Below, one piece after another: positions 46,680 through 56,247 of a stretch of 64,000 nucleotides of DNA; the stretch's first letter is position 1, and the number at the start of each line of letters is the position of its first letter. Source of the stretch: Algoriphagus mannitolivorans DSM 15301 (lineage in GTDB: Bacteria > Bacteroidota > Bacteroidia > Cytophagales > Cyclobacteriaceae); the NCBI RefSeq assembly GCF_000429425.1, contig NZ_AUBV01000004.1:186001-250000 (forward strand). Direction: 5' to 3'. The notes under the pieces were generated by a model. The model saw nothing but the letters and a program-made list of their open reading frames with translations, was not told the origin of the DNA and did no database searches. A program made the translations under genes and the position numbers.

Positions 46680-48151
46680 CCAGTCACAGGCGGCACCATT
46701 TCGCTCATAATTTTCGCAGAAAGCAAGGAAAGCGGTATTCCTCCACCCGGGTGAACTGATCCTCCGCAGAAATAGAGATTCTTGATAGAGGATGAATAAT
46801 TCGCATGACGGAGAAAAGCTGCAAACTTATTATTGGAGCTATTGCCATACAAAGCCCCCTGTGCGGATGAGGTCTTGGATTCTATGGTTCGGGGTTCTAG
46901 AATTTCCTCCACTTCAATCAATTTTTCCAAATCGGTATTCAGAATACGGTTGACTTTGGAAATGATGTTTTTCCTGGCCTCTGCAATCATCCGATCCCAA
47001 TCCTGACCTTGGTTATTGGGCACATTGATCATGGTAAACCAATTCATGCATGCCTCGGGAGCATCTTCAAGCCTTTCCACCGAAGTGATGTTAATATAGA
47101 CTGTAGGGTCATGATAGATGGTCCCTTTTTGGAAGATATGCTCAAACTCCGCGCGATAATTGTCTGAAAATAGGATGTTGTGCAGATCGAGCTCCTGGAA
47201 TACTTTTTTTACTCCCCAATAAAAGATCAAAGCCGAACTGGATTTGGGCTGGTTTAGGAGGGTTTTCGGCTGCTTCTGTTTTTTGAGGATGGTCTTATAA
47301 GCATTCACCATATCCATATTATTGACAACCAGGTCCGCTAGGATAGGTTGGTCCCCGACCCGAATTCCAACTGCTTGCGCATTTTCCACCAACACTTCTT
47401 CGACTTTAGAATTGAAATGAAAAACCACTCCCAGAGATTCTGCCAGCTTGAAAAGGCTGTGAGAAATTTCATGCATCCCTTTTTTGGGGAAATAGGCCCC
47501 TCTGTTGAATTCCAAATGAGGAATAATATTCAAAGTCGCAGGAGTCTGGTAGGGATCCGATCCATTGTAGGTCGCGTATCGGTTAAACATCTGAACGAGT
47601 TTGACTTGAGAAAAAAGCCTCTCATTGGCAGCGTTCATGGTGGAGAATATTCCCAACTTCCCCATTTTCAGGTAAGATTTTAGTGCTTGGGGATTGGTCC
47701 AAGTGGCCATTTGATGAAGAGACCTTTCCATAAATAGGGGAGCGAGGTGCTCATAGATATAGGAGGAGGACTTGAGAGCCGTTCTGATATGTTGGGCAGG
47801 CTCTCCCAATTTGGTCTCGACTTCTTCCGCAAACCGGTCCAAATCCGCAAAGGCTTGTACCCTTTTTCCATCTTCCCAGAAATAATTGCAGATGACCTCT
47901 AGACGGGAATAGTCAAAAAACTCTTTGGGATCCTTTCCTGCCAAATGAAAAAGCTCATCCACGAGTTCGGGCATTGTAAACAAAGAAGGACCAGCATCGA
48001 AACGATAACCCTGAATCCGAATTTCGGAGAGCTTCCCTCCAAAATAGGCATTGGCTTCAAATACCTCCACCTGATAGCCTTTTAAAGCTAGCCGGATAGA
48101 AGCAGCAATCCCGGCTATTCCCGAACCGATTACTAATGCTTTTTTGGTCAT
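46673..48151 (-). CDS. CrtI/CrtD-family carotenoid desaturase
   Basis: This 492-residue FAD enzyme has the dinucleotide-binding start KKALVIGSGIAGIAASIRLALKG and FRFDAGPSLFTMPE-type residues (seen as YRFDAGPSLFTMPE). The C-terminal FAD motif is LYFCGGSVHPGGGIPLSLLSAK. The GGKLSEIRI segment and lack of linked crtB favour a CrtD-like hydroxycarotenoid 3,4-desaturase over phytoene desaturase CrtI, but I cannot separate them firmly. It shows that the organism makes carotenoids, possibly of the flexixanthin/saproxanthin type. No other crt genes are in the window. Confidence 0.8.
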   Translation of the reverse strand: MTKKALVIGSGIAGIAASIRLALKGYQVEVFEANAYFGGKLSEIRIQGYRFDAGPSLFTMPELVDELFHLAGKDPKEFFDYSRLEVICNYFWEDGKRVQAFADLDRFAEEVETKLGEPAQHIRTALKSSSYIYEHLAPLFMERSLHQMATWTNPQALKSYLKMGKLGIFSTMNAANERLFSQVKLVQMFNRYATYNGSDPYQTPATLNIIPHLEFNRGAYFPKKGMHEISHSLFKLAESLGVVFHFNSKVEEVLVENAQAVGIRVGDQPILADLVVNNMDMVNAYKTILKKQKQPKTLLNQPKSSSALIFYWGVKKVFQELDLHNILFSDNYRAEFEHIFQKGTIYHDPTVYINITSVERLEDAPEACMNWFTMINVPNNQGQDWDRMIAEARKNIISKVNRILNTDLEKLIEVEEILEPRTIESKTSSAQGALYGNSSNNKFAAFLRHANYSSSIKNLYFCGGSVHPGGGIPLSLLSAKIMSEMVPPVTGY

Positions 48152-48405
48152 GATATCTCAGTCTAATTCAAGACCCGAATATTCCTGAAAATGTTTAGGA
48201 ATGCCTCCAAAAACAGGCAGATTTTTACCGTTTATCAAATCATTTTAAAGTTTTACTTTAAGGAAAACCATAAAAACATCAGAAAAAGGCCCTATTAAAT
48301 ATCACAGGGTACTTTTTAGTATTTTTTGCAAAAATTTTTTTTTGATGACCTGCATCTATTATTGGATAAAATACATTTATCTTAGTGCAAAATATAACTA
48401 AGCTT

Positions 48406-49299
48406 ATGAAGAATTTTACCAAAAACTTAATGGGAATGGCCCTGGCAGGGTTGATTCTCAGTGCATGTAGCCAGATGGCTACCTTCGAGGAAGCAGATCT
48501 GATGAATGAGCAGGCTGTTGCGAAAAATGGATTTAATTTGAATCCTTTTGGATTAGGTAACGAGAACGCAAGGACTTACTCAGCAACAGACTGTGGAAAC
48601 TTCTGCATAGATCCAGCTAATCCTGAGTATTCTGTGCAAACTTCTACCATATCAAATAATAGCGGGCCTCAATCCCGTGTATTTACATATTCTGTTTACA
48701 ACACGCTCACAGGATTTCAATTGGATTGGAGTTATGCCTCAAGTAACAATGCTGGAAGAAAGCTAAGAATAACAGTATCCGGAGCTGGATTTGCCTCCCC
48801 TAAAACCTATACCACCAGCCAACTTAATGGGGGACCTGTCAGTGGGTCCAATACATTTACTTTTGATGCTTCATGGGCTGCGTGCGGGGTTGTTACCATT
48901 GCGGCAGAAATTCTCGATGGAGATAATGCAGTAGTCTCTGGACCAATTTCAACCAATTATAGCTTAATAGGTGAATGCGTTGTAGGCTGTGATGAAAGTT
49001 TCAGCTATGAAGTTGATGGTAATGAAGTTACTTTTACTTATGTCCCTTCAGCAGATCTAGATAATGCGGAATTAGTCTTCACTTTCCCTCAAAGTGCATT
49101 AGATGGCAACCCACTAGAAGGATGGAGTTACGATGGCCAAACAATGAGAAAAACTATGGATTTAGACGCTTGTGCAACTTACACCTGGACTGTCAGCTTA
49201 AGCTGCAAACCATTGAATAACGCCCAAAACAAGTGGACAGACTTTAAGGTAAATGATTTCTCCAAAAAAGGATCTCTATCCAATATTAAATGTAATTGA
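48406..49299 (+). CDS. lipoprotein, first of a tandem paralogous pair
   Basis: From the ATG at 48406 this is a 297-residue lipoprotein with lipobox LILSAC (Cys21); an ORF opening at 48385 adds seven doubtful residues. The first ~40 residues (ALAGLILSACSQMATFEEAD, then LMNEQ) nearly match those of the next gene. The mature part is β-rich with paired cysteines (CGNFC, CVVGC) and no known domain that I recognise. It was probably produced by duplication together with its upstream region and terminator. Confidence 0.78.
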   Translation: MKNFTKNLMGMALAGLILSACSQMATFEEADLMNEQAVAKNGFNLNPFGLGNENARTYSATDCGNFCIDPANPEYSVQTSTISNNSGPQSRVFTYSVYNTLTGFQLDWSYASSNNAGRKLRITVSGAGFASPKTYTTSQLNGGPVSGSNTFTFDASWAACGVVTIAAEILDGDNAVVSGPISTNYSLIGECVVGCDESFSYEVDGNEVTFTYVPSADLDNAELVFTFPQSALDGNPLEGWSYDGQTMRKTMDLDACATYTWTVSLSCKPLNNAQNKWTDFKVNDFSKKGSLSNIKCN

Positions 49300-49600
49300 G
49301 AGTAAGGCTTTGAATAATTAATATTTTTCCCCCGAGCTTCCCTCGGGGGATTTTTTTGCTTTATACCAATCTCCATTTGGTTTAATCGTAATCCAAAAGG
49401 CAAAAAAGCAATTTCCCAATAGCCTCCATAGCAGCTCGAAAAAACATCATAAGCCCATTTTTAGAATTTTTTGAAAAAATTTAACAAAAAAAGCAAACAA
49501 ACTGCTGATTTAGTGAATTTTACTAAAAATAAACTTGTCCAAAATACATTTTTAAGCCATTGATTTACATTTATTTGGTTTCAAAATAAACAAACGGTTT
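49300..49600. other. intergenic region between the paralogous lipoprotein genes
   Basis: It contains the terminator of the first gene, then AT-rich sequence. The stretch around 49439-49482 (AAAACATCAT..., TTTTTAGAATTTTTTGAAAAAATTT-like) resembles the region upstream of the first gene around 48266-48340. The promoter region therefore seems to have been duplicated with the gene. Confidence 0.55.
49329..49357 (+). terminator. terminator of first paralogous lipoprotein gene
   Basis: CCCCCGAG (49329-49336) and CTCGGGGG (49342-49349) form a perfect stem, followed by A and seven T residues. Confidence 0.9.
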
Positions 49601-50581
49601 ATGAAAACTTCATTTTACAAATTTTTAGGATTGGCCCTGGCAGGGTTGATTCTTGGCGCATGTAGCCAGACGGCTACTTTTGAAGATGCTGACCTAATGA
49701 ACGAACAGGCTTCAGCGGAACGGGCGGGATTCAAATTGGATCCTTTTGAAACACCCTCGGGCATAAACTCAAAGGCATACTTGGAGTGTAACCAAAGAGG
49801 GCCGGACGATTGTATAACTTGGGATCCAAATTCGTGGTTTTACAAGGCGGAAACTAAAGCCTATACTGCAGGACCTCAGGGATCAGTGACGGTAACTATT
49901 CACAATACTCCGACTCATATTGTTTACACCATTACCAGCACAGAACAAAACATCAAAAAAGTCACCTTCAATGGAGTGGATTTATATGCCCAAAACACCA
50001 ATGCTCCGGAGCCTTTTATTCATAGTGTACCCTTAGGAACTTTCGGAGAAGATTGGGTTGCTTGTGATTTGGAAACCGCTACTATTGAAGTGAGAAGGCA
50101 GAACAGCAGTGGAACAGGCGGTGGTGTATATTTGAAATTTGAAACTTCCTATGAACTAATTCCTGTATGCGATGATGGAGTGCAAGAAGATTGCGATTCT
50201 TCATTGGTGAAAAGCTTCATCGAGATAGACAATCAAGGATATCACATTTATGAGTTTACAGTAATTTCGGCCAATGATATCCCAAATGGAAATAGTTGGG
50301 AAGTCCAACTTACGGTTCCACAAATTATAGCTTATAAAGCACTTGATGGTAAAACCTATACTGGATTCGGCGAAGATTTGGTGAATGTTCTTAGGTGGGA
50401 TGGAGATATCACTAAATGTACTCCAATCTCGTTCAAAATAGGATTTCTTCCTGATTGTGGAGCACTCGATGAATTAGGCAAGAAGAACACAAATGCGACT
50501 ATTTTGTCAGTGTTTAATGTAAAAGGAGAAGGAAACCTCCTAAGTGAAGCAGGGAAAATAAAATATACCTGTCCCAAATAG
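49601..50581 (+). CDS. lipoprotein, second of a tandem paralogous pair
   Basis: This 326-residue lipoprotein has lipobox LILGAC (Cys21). Its first ~40 residues (LALAGLILGACSQTATFEDAD, with LMNEQAS) are nearly the same as in the first gene, and both contain an LDPF or LNPF box before the divergent part. The mature domains share only a loose plan: a Cys-containing β domain, an acidic linker with cysteines, and a second β domain ending near a C-terminal Cys (YTCPK). Function is unknown; surface exposure is likely. Confidence 0.78.
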   Translation: MKTSFYKFLGLALAGLILGACSQTATFEDADLMNEQASAERAGFKLDPFETPSGINSKAYLECNQRGPDDCITWDPNSWFYKAETKAYTAGPQGSVTVTIHNTPTHIVYTITSTEQNIKKVTFNGVDLYAQNTNAPEPFIHSVPLGTFGEDWVACDLETATIEVRRQNSSGTGGGVYLKFETSYELIPVCDDGVQEDCDSSLVKSFIEIDNQGYHIYEFTVISANDIPNGNSWEVQLTVPQIIAYKALDGKTYTGFGEDLVNVLRWDGDITKCTPISFKIGFLPDCGALDELGKKNTNATILSVFNVKGEGNLLSEAGKIKYTCPK

Positions 50582-50587
50582 ATACTT

Positions 50588-50616
50588 CCCCCGAGTTCTC
50601 CTCGGGGGATTTTTTT
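50588..50616 (+). terminator. terminator of second paralogous lipoprotein gene
   Basis: CCCCCGAG (50588-50595) and CTCGGGGG (50601-50608) form the same stem as the terminator at 49329, followed by A and seven T residues. Only the loop differs. Confidence 0.9.
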
Positions 50617-50697
50617 ATCTACTTGTACGGTGCCCTTTGTCACTTTTTAAAAATTTGGAATTCATTATCTTAAAGAGAATCCAATATATGAAGACCC

Positions 50698-51090
50698 ATG
50701 AGCTATTATTTTTCTAAAATATTACCCAGAAAAAAATTTGAAGAAGCCAAGGAATTGGTCACAGAGGAACTGAAAAAAGAAGGCTTCGGTATCCTGACCG
50801 AAATTGATGTACAGGCTACCCTTAAAAAGAAAATCGATCAAGACATCAATCGATATACCATTCTGGGCGCCTGCAATCCTCATTTTGCCCATCAAGCTTT
50901 GCTCGCAGAAGACAAGATCGGAGTTTTTCTTCCTTGTAATGTTTTGGTCAAGGAGCAAAAAGACGGTCAGATCGAAGTCGTAGCTGTGGATCCCATCGCA
51001 AGCATGACCTCCGTGAAAAACGCCTCATTGGGAGCCCTCGCCGAGGAAGTACAAGAAAAATTGAAAACGGTAATTGCCAACTTAGCCTAA
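50698..51090 (+). CDS. DUF302-family protein
   Basis: This 130-residue cytoplasmic protein fits DUF302: an α/β domain with FGILTEIDVQATLKKKI (residues ~29-45), YTILGACNPHFAHQALLAE, IGVFLPCNVLV and a C-terminal helix. The Cys of LGACNP and that of LPCNV are conserved in the family and may bind a ligand or metal. It is a single gene that converges on susD, with a shared terminator. The function of the family is not settled. Confidence 0.87.
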   Translation: MSYYFSKILPRKKFEEAKELVTEELKKEGFGILTEIDVQATLKKKIDQDINRYTILGACNPHFAHQALLAEDKIGVFLPCNVLVKEQKDGQIEVVAVDPIASMTSVKNASLGALAEEVQEKLKTVIANLA

Positions 51091-51094
51091 ACAA

Positions 51095-51125
51095 AAAAGT
51101 CCGGCCAAAAAACAGCCGGACTTTT
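51095..51125. terminator. bidirectional terminator between DUF302 gene and susD
   Basis: AAAAGTCCGGC (51095-51105) pairs with GCCGGACTTTT (51115-51125). Poly-A before and poly-T after the stem make it able to act on both strands, fitting the convergent genes. Confidence 0.85.
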
Positions 51126-51148
51126 ATCATTTAAACCTTACAAGAATA

Positions 51149-52666
51149 TCAATAGCCAGGGTTCTGCGCAATAGGAGCAGAAGCGTTTGTCTGGATTTCC
51201 TCTAAAGGAATCGGCCAAATAAACAGGTGGCTAGAATAAGGGATGGCATGATCCGTAGGGATCGCTCTTGCGCCAGTATAGAAATCAATGCTGGTAATTG
51301 ATCTGGAAGTCGCCTTGGCTGGAACACCAGTCATCACACCAGCACCGGAGAGTCTGTGGATATCAGCCCATCTTCTACCTTCAGCCAAGAATTCGATTCT
51401 TCTTTCATTATAGATAGCAGTCAAGATACCCTCCTTACCACCAAGTCCAGCAGCTGTGAAAGCAGGGACAGAAGCAGGAAGTGCACGGCTACGAACTGAA
51501 TTCAATTGAGCTACAGCCACATCCAAATTGCCCAGCTGAGCATTAGCTTCAGCAGCATTCAATACCACCTCAGCAAATCTCAAGATCACGGTAGGATCTC
51601 TGTAAGTAACTGGATCGATGTATTTGTTGGTATAAACACCTGCAGAACTCTGAGTAGTCAAAGCTCTTCTGGTATCTTCCTGATGCCAGAAAGAGGCTCT
51701 CCAGATGATTGGAGAAACTTTTACTAAGCCTCTGGCACCATTGTTTGGGTTACCATACATAGAAGCCAAAGCACCGTTTACGCCAGCATTGGAAGCATCT
51801 GTATGGACAAATGAGAAGATATTGTCAGAGCTGGTTGCAGTTCTGAAAGGAGTCGTAGGACTAGGAGTCACCGCATAAGATCCTTGGATTTTTGCATATT
51901 CTGCAATTACTCCTGCCCAATCCTTCATATGAAGTTTCACTCTGGACTTCAATGCGATAGCAGCTCCTTTGTTCGCTCTCAAGGCAGTACCTGTTGGCAA
52001 CAAAGTCTCCGCTTCATTCAAGTCAGAAAGCAACTGGTTGTAATCCTCACCTACAGTACCTCTGCCGACAGCTTCTCCCTGAGGAACTTTAGGCACATCG
52101 TTGATGGCAAAAGTTCTGTAAGGAACACCAGGGGCAGAAGGGTTCTCAGAATAAGGACGAGCAAAGTGCAGCAATAATTCATGATGAGCCAAAGCTCTCA
52201 AGAACAACATCTCGCCTCTGTATTGGTCACGCTGTGCTTGAGTCAACACCCCATTAGCAAGGGCAACATCCAGGTTTTCCAACACAATGTTGGCACGGTT
52301 TACCATTCTATAAATGGAAATCCACATCCCGTTGTTGTTGGCAGTATTTGGGTTGTAAGTACCTGCGTAGGTGATTTCGTAGAACAACTGATCGTTGTAC
52401 ATATCTTCACCTCTCAAGTCGCCTTGCTGCACATTAGCGCCACCAAAAGGGTAACCTCTTTGTACAGAACCTAAATAGAAACCACGCTGAGCAGATTCAT
52501 ATACACCCAATACTGCAGAGTTTACTCTTGCAGCTGTAGCAAATGCTTCCTGATCAGGGATCAAGTTTGCAGGAGTCAGCTCAGTGACATCACAGGAGCT
52601 AATCGCACCCATCAAAGCCATACCGGCAGCGATGAGTTTGAAATTTTTTATTGAAAACTTATTCAT
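51149..52666 (-). CDS. SusD/RagB-family outer-membrane nutrient-binding lipoprotein
   Basis: This 505-residue lipoprotein has a signal peptide with the likely lipidated Cys in AISSC (~24-25). The N-terminal SusD-like helical part includes NRANIVLENLDVA and RGEMLFLRALAHHELLLHFARPYS. The C-terminal part has the RRIEFLAEGRRWADIHRL motif. SusD proteins bind a nutrient at the surface and pass it to the SusC barrel. It follows the SusC gene by 27 nt. No glycoside hydrolase, peptidase or regulator is linked, so the nutrient is unknown. Confidence 0.96.
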   Translation of the reverse strand: MNKFSIKNFKLIAAGMALMGAISSCDVTELTPANLIPDQEAFATAARVNSAVLGVYESAQRGFYLGSVQRGYPFGGANVQQGDLRGEDMYNDQLFYEITYAGTYNPNTANNNGMWISIYRMVNRANIVLENLDVALANGVLTQAQRDQYRGEMLFLRALAHHELLLHFARPYSENPSAPGVPYRTFAINDVPKVPQGEAVGRGTVGEDYNQLLSDLNEAETLLPTGTALRANKGAAIALKSRVKLHMKDWAGVIAEYAKIQGSYAVTPSPTTPFRTATSSDNIFSFVHTDASNAGVNGALASMYGNPNNGARGLVKVSPIIWRASFWHQEDTRRALTTQSSAGVYTNKYIDPVTYRDPTVILRFAEVVLNAAEANAQLGNLDVAVAQLNSVRSRALPASVPAFTAAGLGGKEGILTAIYNERRIEFLAEGRRWADIHRLSGAGVMTGVPAKATSRSITSIDFYTGARAIPTDHAIPYSSHLFIWPIPLEEIQTNASAPIAQNPGY

Positions 52667-52693
52667 TTTAATTCTTCGTTTAGGAGTTTAAAA

Positions 52694-55600
52694 TTAGAAC
52701 CCAACGTTTACACCCACAGTGTAGGTACGGATCACTGGAGCTACGTTCCAGTCCACACCGAAGCTCAACTGACCAGAGAACTGGTTAGATTCTGGATCAA
52801 GACCTGAGTAACTGGTGAAAGTGAATGGATTCTGAACTTGAGCAAAGAATCTGGCATTGGAGATTGAACCTTTGAATGCAGACTGAAGTGCTGCAGTAGG
52901 CACCGTGTAACCCAAAATAATATTCTGGATTCTTACAAAATCACCTTTCTCAATGAATCTGCTGTTTGCTGCAGAAGTCAACCAAGTGTTGGAATCACGA
53001 CCAGCATAAAGCTTAGGCACGTCAGTTACCTGACCGCTTTCAGTCCATCTGTTCAAGATAGAAGCGTGGTTGTTAGAGAAACCAAGACCCATCAAACCTC
53101 TCAAAGATTCGTTCATGATGTAGTTACCTCCGGAGAATCTGGTGAATACCTCGAAGTCAAAGTTGCCATACTTGAAGTTGTTGCTCCATCCACCTTGCCA
53201 CTTAGGAAGGGTATTTCCTAAGAAGAATTGGGTTGGAGAAGTAGCCGTAGTGGCGACATTGGAAGGATTTGCAGGATCATAAGCTCTCCAAGATGAAGCA
53301 CCTTGCAACTGTACGATGTTTTCACCGCTGTAGTACATCGCGTTACCGTTTGCTGGGTTAACACCTGCCCACTTGAAGCCATACAATTGTGCAATTGGTC
53401 CACCTACTTCAGTTCTGTTGTAAGTACCTGTCAATGGCTGAACCAAGTTGGTCACTTCGTTCTGGATGAAAGTAACGTTGAAATCAGTGCTGTAAGAGAA
53501 TGCACCTCTGTTGATTACAGTGGCAAATGTTCTCAATTCCAAACCTTTGTTCAACATGCTACCTACGTTCTGGTTGATGCTGTTACCTGGGATACCCAAA
53601 GAAGGAGCAGTAGGAGCAGCAAGGATCAATCCGTCCACGTCGTTAGTGAAGTAGTCAGCAGAGATGGTTACTCTTCCGATAGTCATATCCAAACCAACGT
53701 TGAATTTCTTGGAAGTTTCCCACTGAAGGCCACCGTTTGCAACTCGGGCATATCCGATACCTGCACCGGCACCACCCAATACTGGGGAGAAGCCACCAAA
53801 TGCAGCAAATGAACCGATACCCGTGTTACCTACTTCTGCATAAGAAGCTCTGAATTTCAAATCAGAGATCAATTCAGAGTTGAAGAATGCTTCATCAGAA
53901 ACTCTCCATCCCACAGATCCACCGAAGAAGGTACCACGCTTGTTGTCGCCAACCAAATCAGAGATACCGTCATTTCTTACCGTGAAGGAAGCCAAGTATT
54001 TGCCTCTGAAGCTATAGTTGAATCTTCCAAAGTAAGAGTCAAAGCCTTGCTCAGAGAAACCACCAGCAGAGAATTGGTTATTGTAAGATCCGGAGATCAA
54101 GTTTCTCAAACGGTAGAAGTTGTCAGAAACGTCAGTTCCCCAACCAGCAAAGTTGTAGTAGTTAGTGAATTGGTATTCCAAACCTGCTGTCACGTTGATG
54201 TTATGATCATCACCGATTACAGTCTGATAGTTCAAAGTATTCTGCCAGTTCCAACGGAAAGCTGGGTTGTAAGCCATATACACATAGCCATTGGAGCTAC
54301 GTCCGTCACCGTGTCTAGGATCCAAAGACTGAAAGTCATCTGCCAAAGTCAAGTCAATACCGATTTGAGTTCTTGCAGTCAATCCATTGATGATATCTAC
54401 TTCACCGTAAGCAGCACCCAACAATCTGTGCGCACGGCTTCTGTAGATGTTGTTTTGCAATACAAAGGCGATGTTAGGAATGTTGTTGTCCGGACCGGCC
54501 AAGTTTGTTCCAAAACCGGTAGTAGCACCGTTTGCAGTTACGTTGAAGCCATCAAACGCAGTGTTCGCTGGGTCATAAACCGGAACGTTTGGCAAAGAAC
54601 GGGTAGCATTGTAGATCGCACCGGAAAGTGAGTTTGCACCGTTGTTCAAACCGTTGATCTCTGTCAAGGAATAAGAAAGAGAGTTACCGATTCTTACTCT
54701 TTTAGAGATGCTGTGGTCCACATTGGCTCTGAAAGAATATCTCTTCAAGTCGTTGGCTACGATTGGAGACTCCTGATCAGTAAAGCCCAAAGAGAAGAAA
54801 TACTTGGTAGCCTCAGAACCTCCGGCAATGGAGATGTTGTGTTGCTGAGTAAAACCTCTTCTGAAGACAATATCCTGCCAATCAGTGTTTACACCTGGGT
54901 TAGCAAGAGGAGAAGCGTTTACGTTAGTTCTTTTTTCGTTTGCGATAGTCACAAAGTCGTCACCATTCAACAATTCAAAACGGCTCACCTCTTCGTTGAA
55001 GCCCATAGAAGTGTTGTAAGATACTTTTGCTTTACCTGAAACACCTCTTTTGGTAGTGATCAAGATCACCCCGTTAGCAGCTCTGGAACCGTAGATCGCA
55101 GTAGCAGAACCGTCCTTCAAAACCTCATAAGACTGAATGTCTGCTGGGTTGATGTTCGCCAATGGGTTAGAAGCATTCACAGCAGATCTGTCGTCGTCCA
55201 CTACCGGTACACCGTCGATGATGATCAGCGGGCTGGCACTGGAAGTCAAAGAGTTCACCCCACGAATACGGATGATTGGTCTAGAACCCAAGATACCGCT
55301 TGGCGTAGTAACCTGCACACCAGGAGCTCTACCCGCCAATTGAGATTCGAAGGAAGGCGCAACCAAGTTTTCGATGGATTCGCTGCTGATAGAAGTCACA
55401 GAACCTGTGATTTCTCTTCTTTCCTGAGTACCGTAACCAGTTACGACTACTTCATTCAAAACTTTCACATCAGCATTCATGACCACATTGATCACATTGG
55501 AAGATCCCACAGGCATCTCCTTGGTCAAGTAGCCAACAAAGCTGAACACCAATACGGCACCATTCTCAGGTACAGAAATGGAATAAGTACCGTCCAAATT

Positions 55601-55762
55601 GGTAATAGTACCCTGAGTGGTTCCTTTTACCACCACGCTGGCTCCAGGTACACCCTCCGGCTCTTCGGCCGAGGTTACCCTACCAGTGATCGTTTTAGTT
55701 TGCGCAAGTACTGACACGATGGTCAGAAAGCTCAAAGCAAAACCTAATAAAACTTTCTTCAT
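52694..55762 (-). CDS. SusC/RagA-family TonB-linked outer-membrane transporter
   Basis: This 1022-residue protein has a signal peptide, a carboxypeptidase-D-like β-sandwich (ITGRVTSAEEPEGVPGASV, ~residues 25-95) and a plug with the SusC signature (VLKDGSATAIYGSRAANGVILITTKRG). A ~780-residue β-barrel ends in AVGVNVGF-like residues (YTVGVNVGF). TonB-ExbBD energises import; those genes are not here. With SusD it forms a two-gene import operon. It has no STN domain at the N-terminus, so no direct anti-sigma-factor signalling is expected. Confidence 0.97.
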   Translation of the reverse strand: MKKVLLGFALSFLTIVSVLAQTKTITGRVTSAEEPEGVPGASVVVKGTTQGTITNLDGTYSISVPENGAVLVFSFVGYLTKEMPVGSSNVINVVMNADVKVLNEVVVTGYGTQERREITGSVTSISSESIENLVAPSFESQLAGRAPGVQVTTPSGILGSRPIIRIRGVNSLTSSASPLIIIDGVPVVDDDRSAVNASNPLANINPADIQSYEVLKDGSATAIYGSRAANGVILITTKRGVSGKAKVSYNTSMGFNEEVSRFELLNGDDFVTIANEKRTNVNASPLANPGVNTDWQDIVFRRGFTQQHNISIAGGSEATKYFFSLGFTDQESPIVANDLKRYSFRANVDHSISKRVRIGNSLSYSLTEINGLNNGANSLSGAIYNATRSLPNVPVYDPANTAFDGFNVTANGATTGFGTNLAGPDNNIPNIAFVLQNNIYRSRAHRLLGAAYGEVDIINGLTARTQIGIDLTLADDFQSLDPRHGDGRSSNGYVYMAYNPAFRWNWQNTLNYQTVIGDDHNINVTAGLEYQFTNYYNFAGWGTDVSDNFYRLRNLISGSYNNQFSAGGFSEQGFDSYFGRFNYSFRGKYLASFTVRNDGISDLVGDNKRGTFFGGSVGWRVSDEAFFNSELISDLKFRASYAEVGNTGIGSFAAFGGFSPVLGGAGAGIGYARVANGGLQWETSKKFNVGLDMTIGRVTISADYFTNDVDGLILAAPTAPSLGIPGNSINQNVGSMLNKGLELRTFATVINRGAFSYSTDFNVTFIQNEVTNLVQPLTGTYNRTEVGGPIAQLYGFKWAGVNPANGNAMYYSGENIVQLQGASSWRAYDPANPSNVATTATSPTQFFLGNTLPKWQGGWSNNFKYGNFDFEVFTRFSGGNYIMNESLRGLMGLGFSNNHASILNRWTESGQVTDVPKLYAGRDSNTWLTSAANSRFIEKGDFVRIQNIILGYTVPTAALQSAFKGSISNARFFAQVQNPFTFTSYSGLDPESNQFSGQLSFGVDWNVAPVIRTYTVGVNVGF

Positions 55763-56247
55763 AGGTTAGTCAATTAATAATTTAACATTAGAAGGCGAAT
55801 ATGCGGGAAATTGGAGGTGGTAAACAAATGTTAAAAAGGGCCTATACTCGCTCTAAAAGGCAATTTTATTCTGAGAAAATGTTAAAAATAAGTATAACCT
55901 ATTTTCGATACGTTGCCCATCCAAAATCTCGCAATAAACAAAGGTCTTTAGGTCAAAAAGGATTCATAAAATTTTCCCGTTGGAAAAAGGACAATGGTTT
56001 ATTCTGCAACTAAAAAAAATTCAATTTTTTTTCCGGGGCATAAAAATTACGATCAAAGAATTTTCTATCGAAACCTCCCGAAAATCGGGCTTTGTTCCAA
56101 TTAAAATTTTGAAGGTCTTTATTCCACTATTTCTCATCTCCGAATTAAAAGACACCCTAATTCAAATTTTCAAAATTTTATTAATTCGATTTTTTTTTGA
56201 TGAATCATGGATTTTTTGCCCCAAACGGAGGAAAAATTCACAATTTG
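55763..56247. other. 485-bp AT-rich intergenic region upstream of susC
   Basis: It must carry the susC promoter but holds no clear -33/-7 match that I can place. Two plus-strand frames (55801-56013 and 55980-56261) look spurious: low-complexity Lys/Phe/Ile-rich products without start signals. Long A and T runs dominate 56010-56230. Confidence 0.5.
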
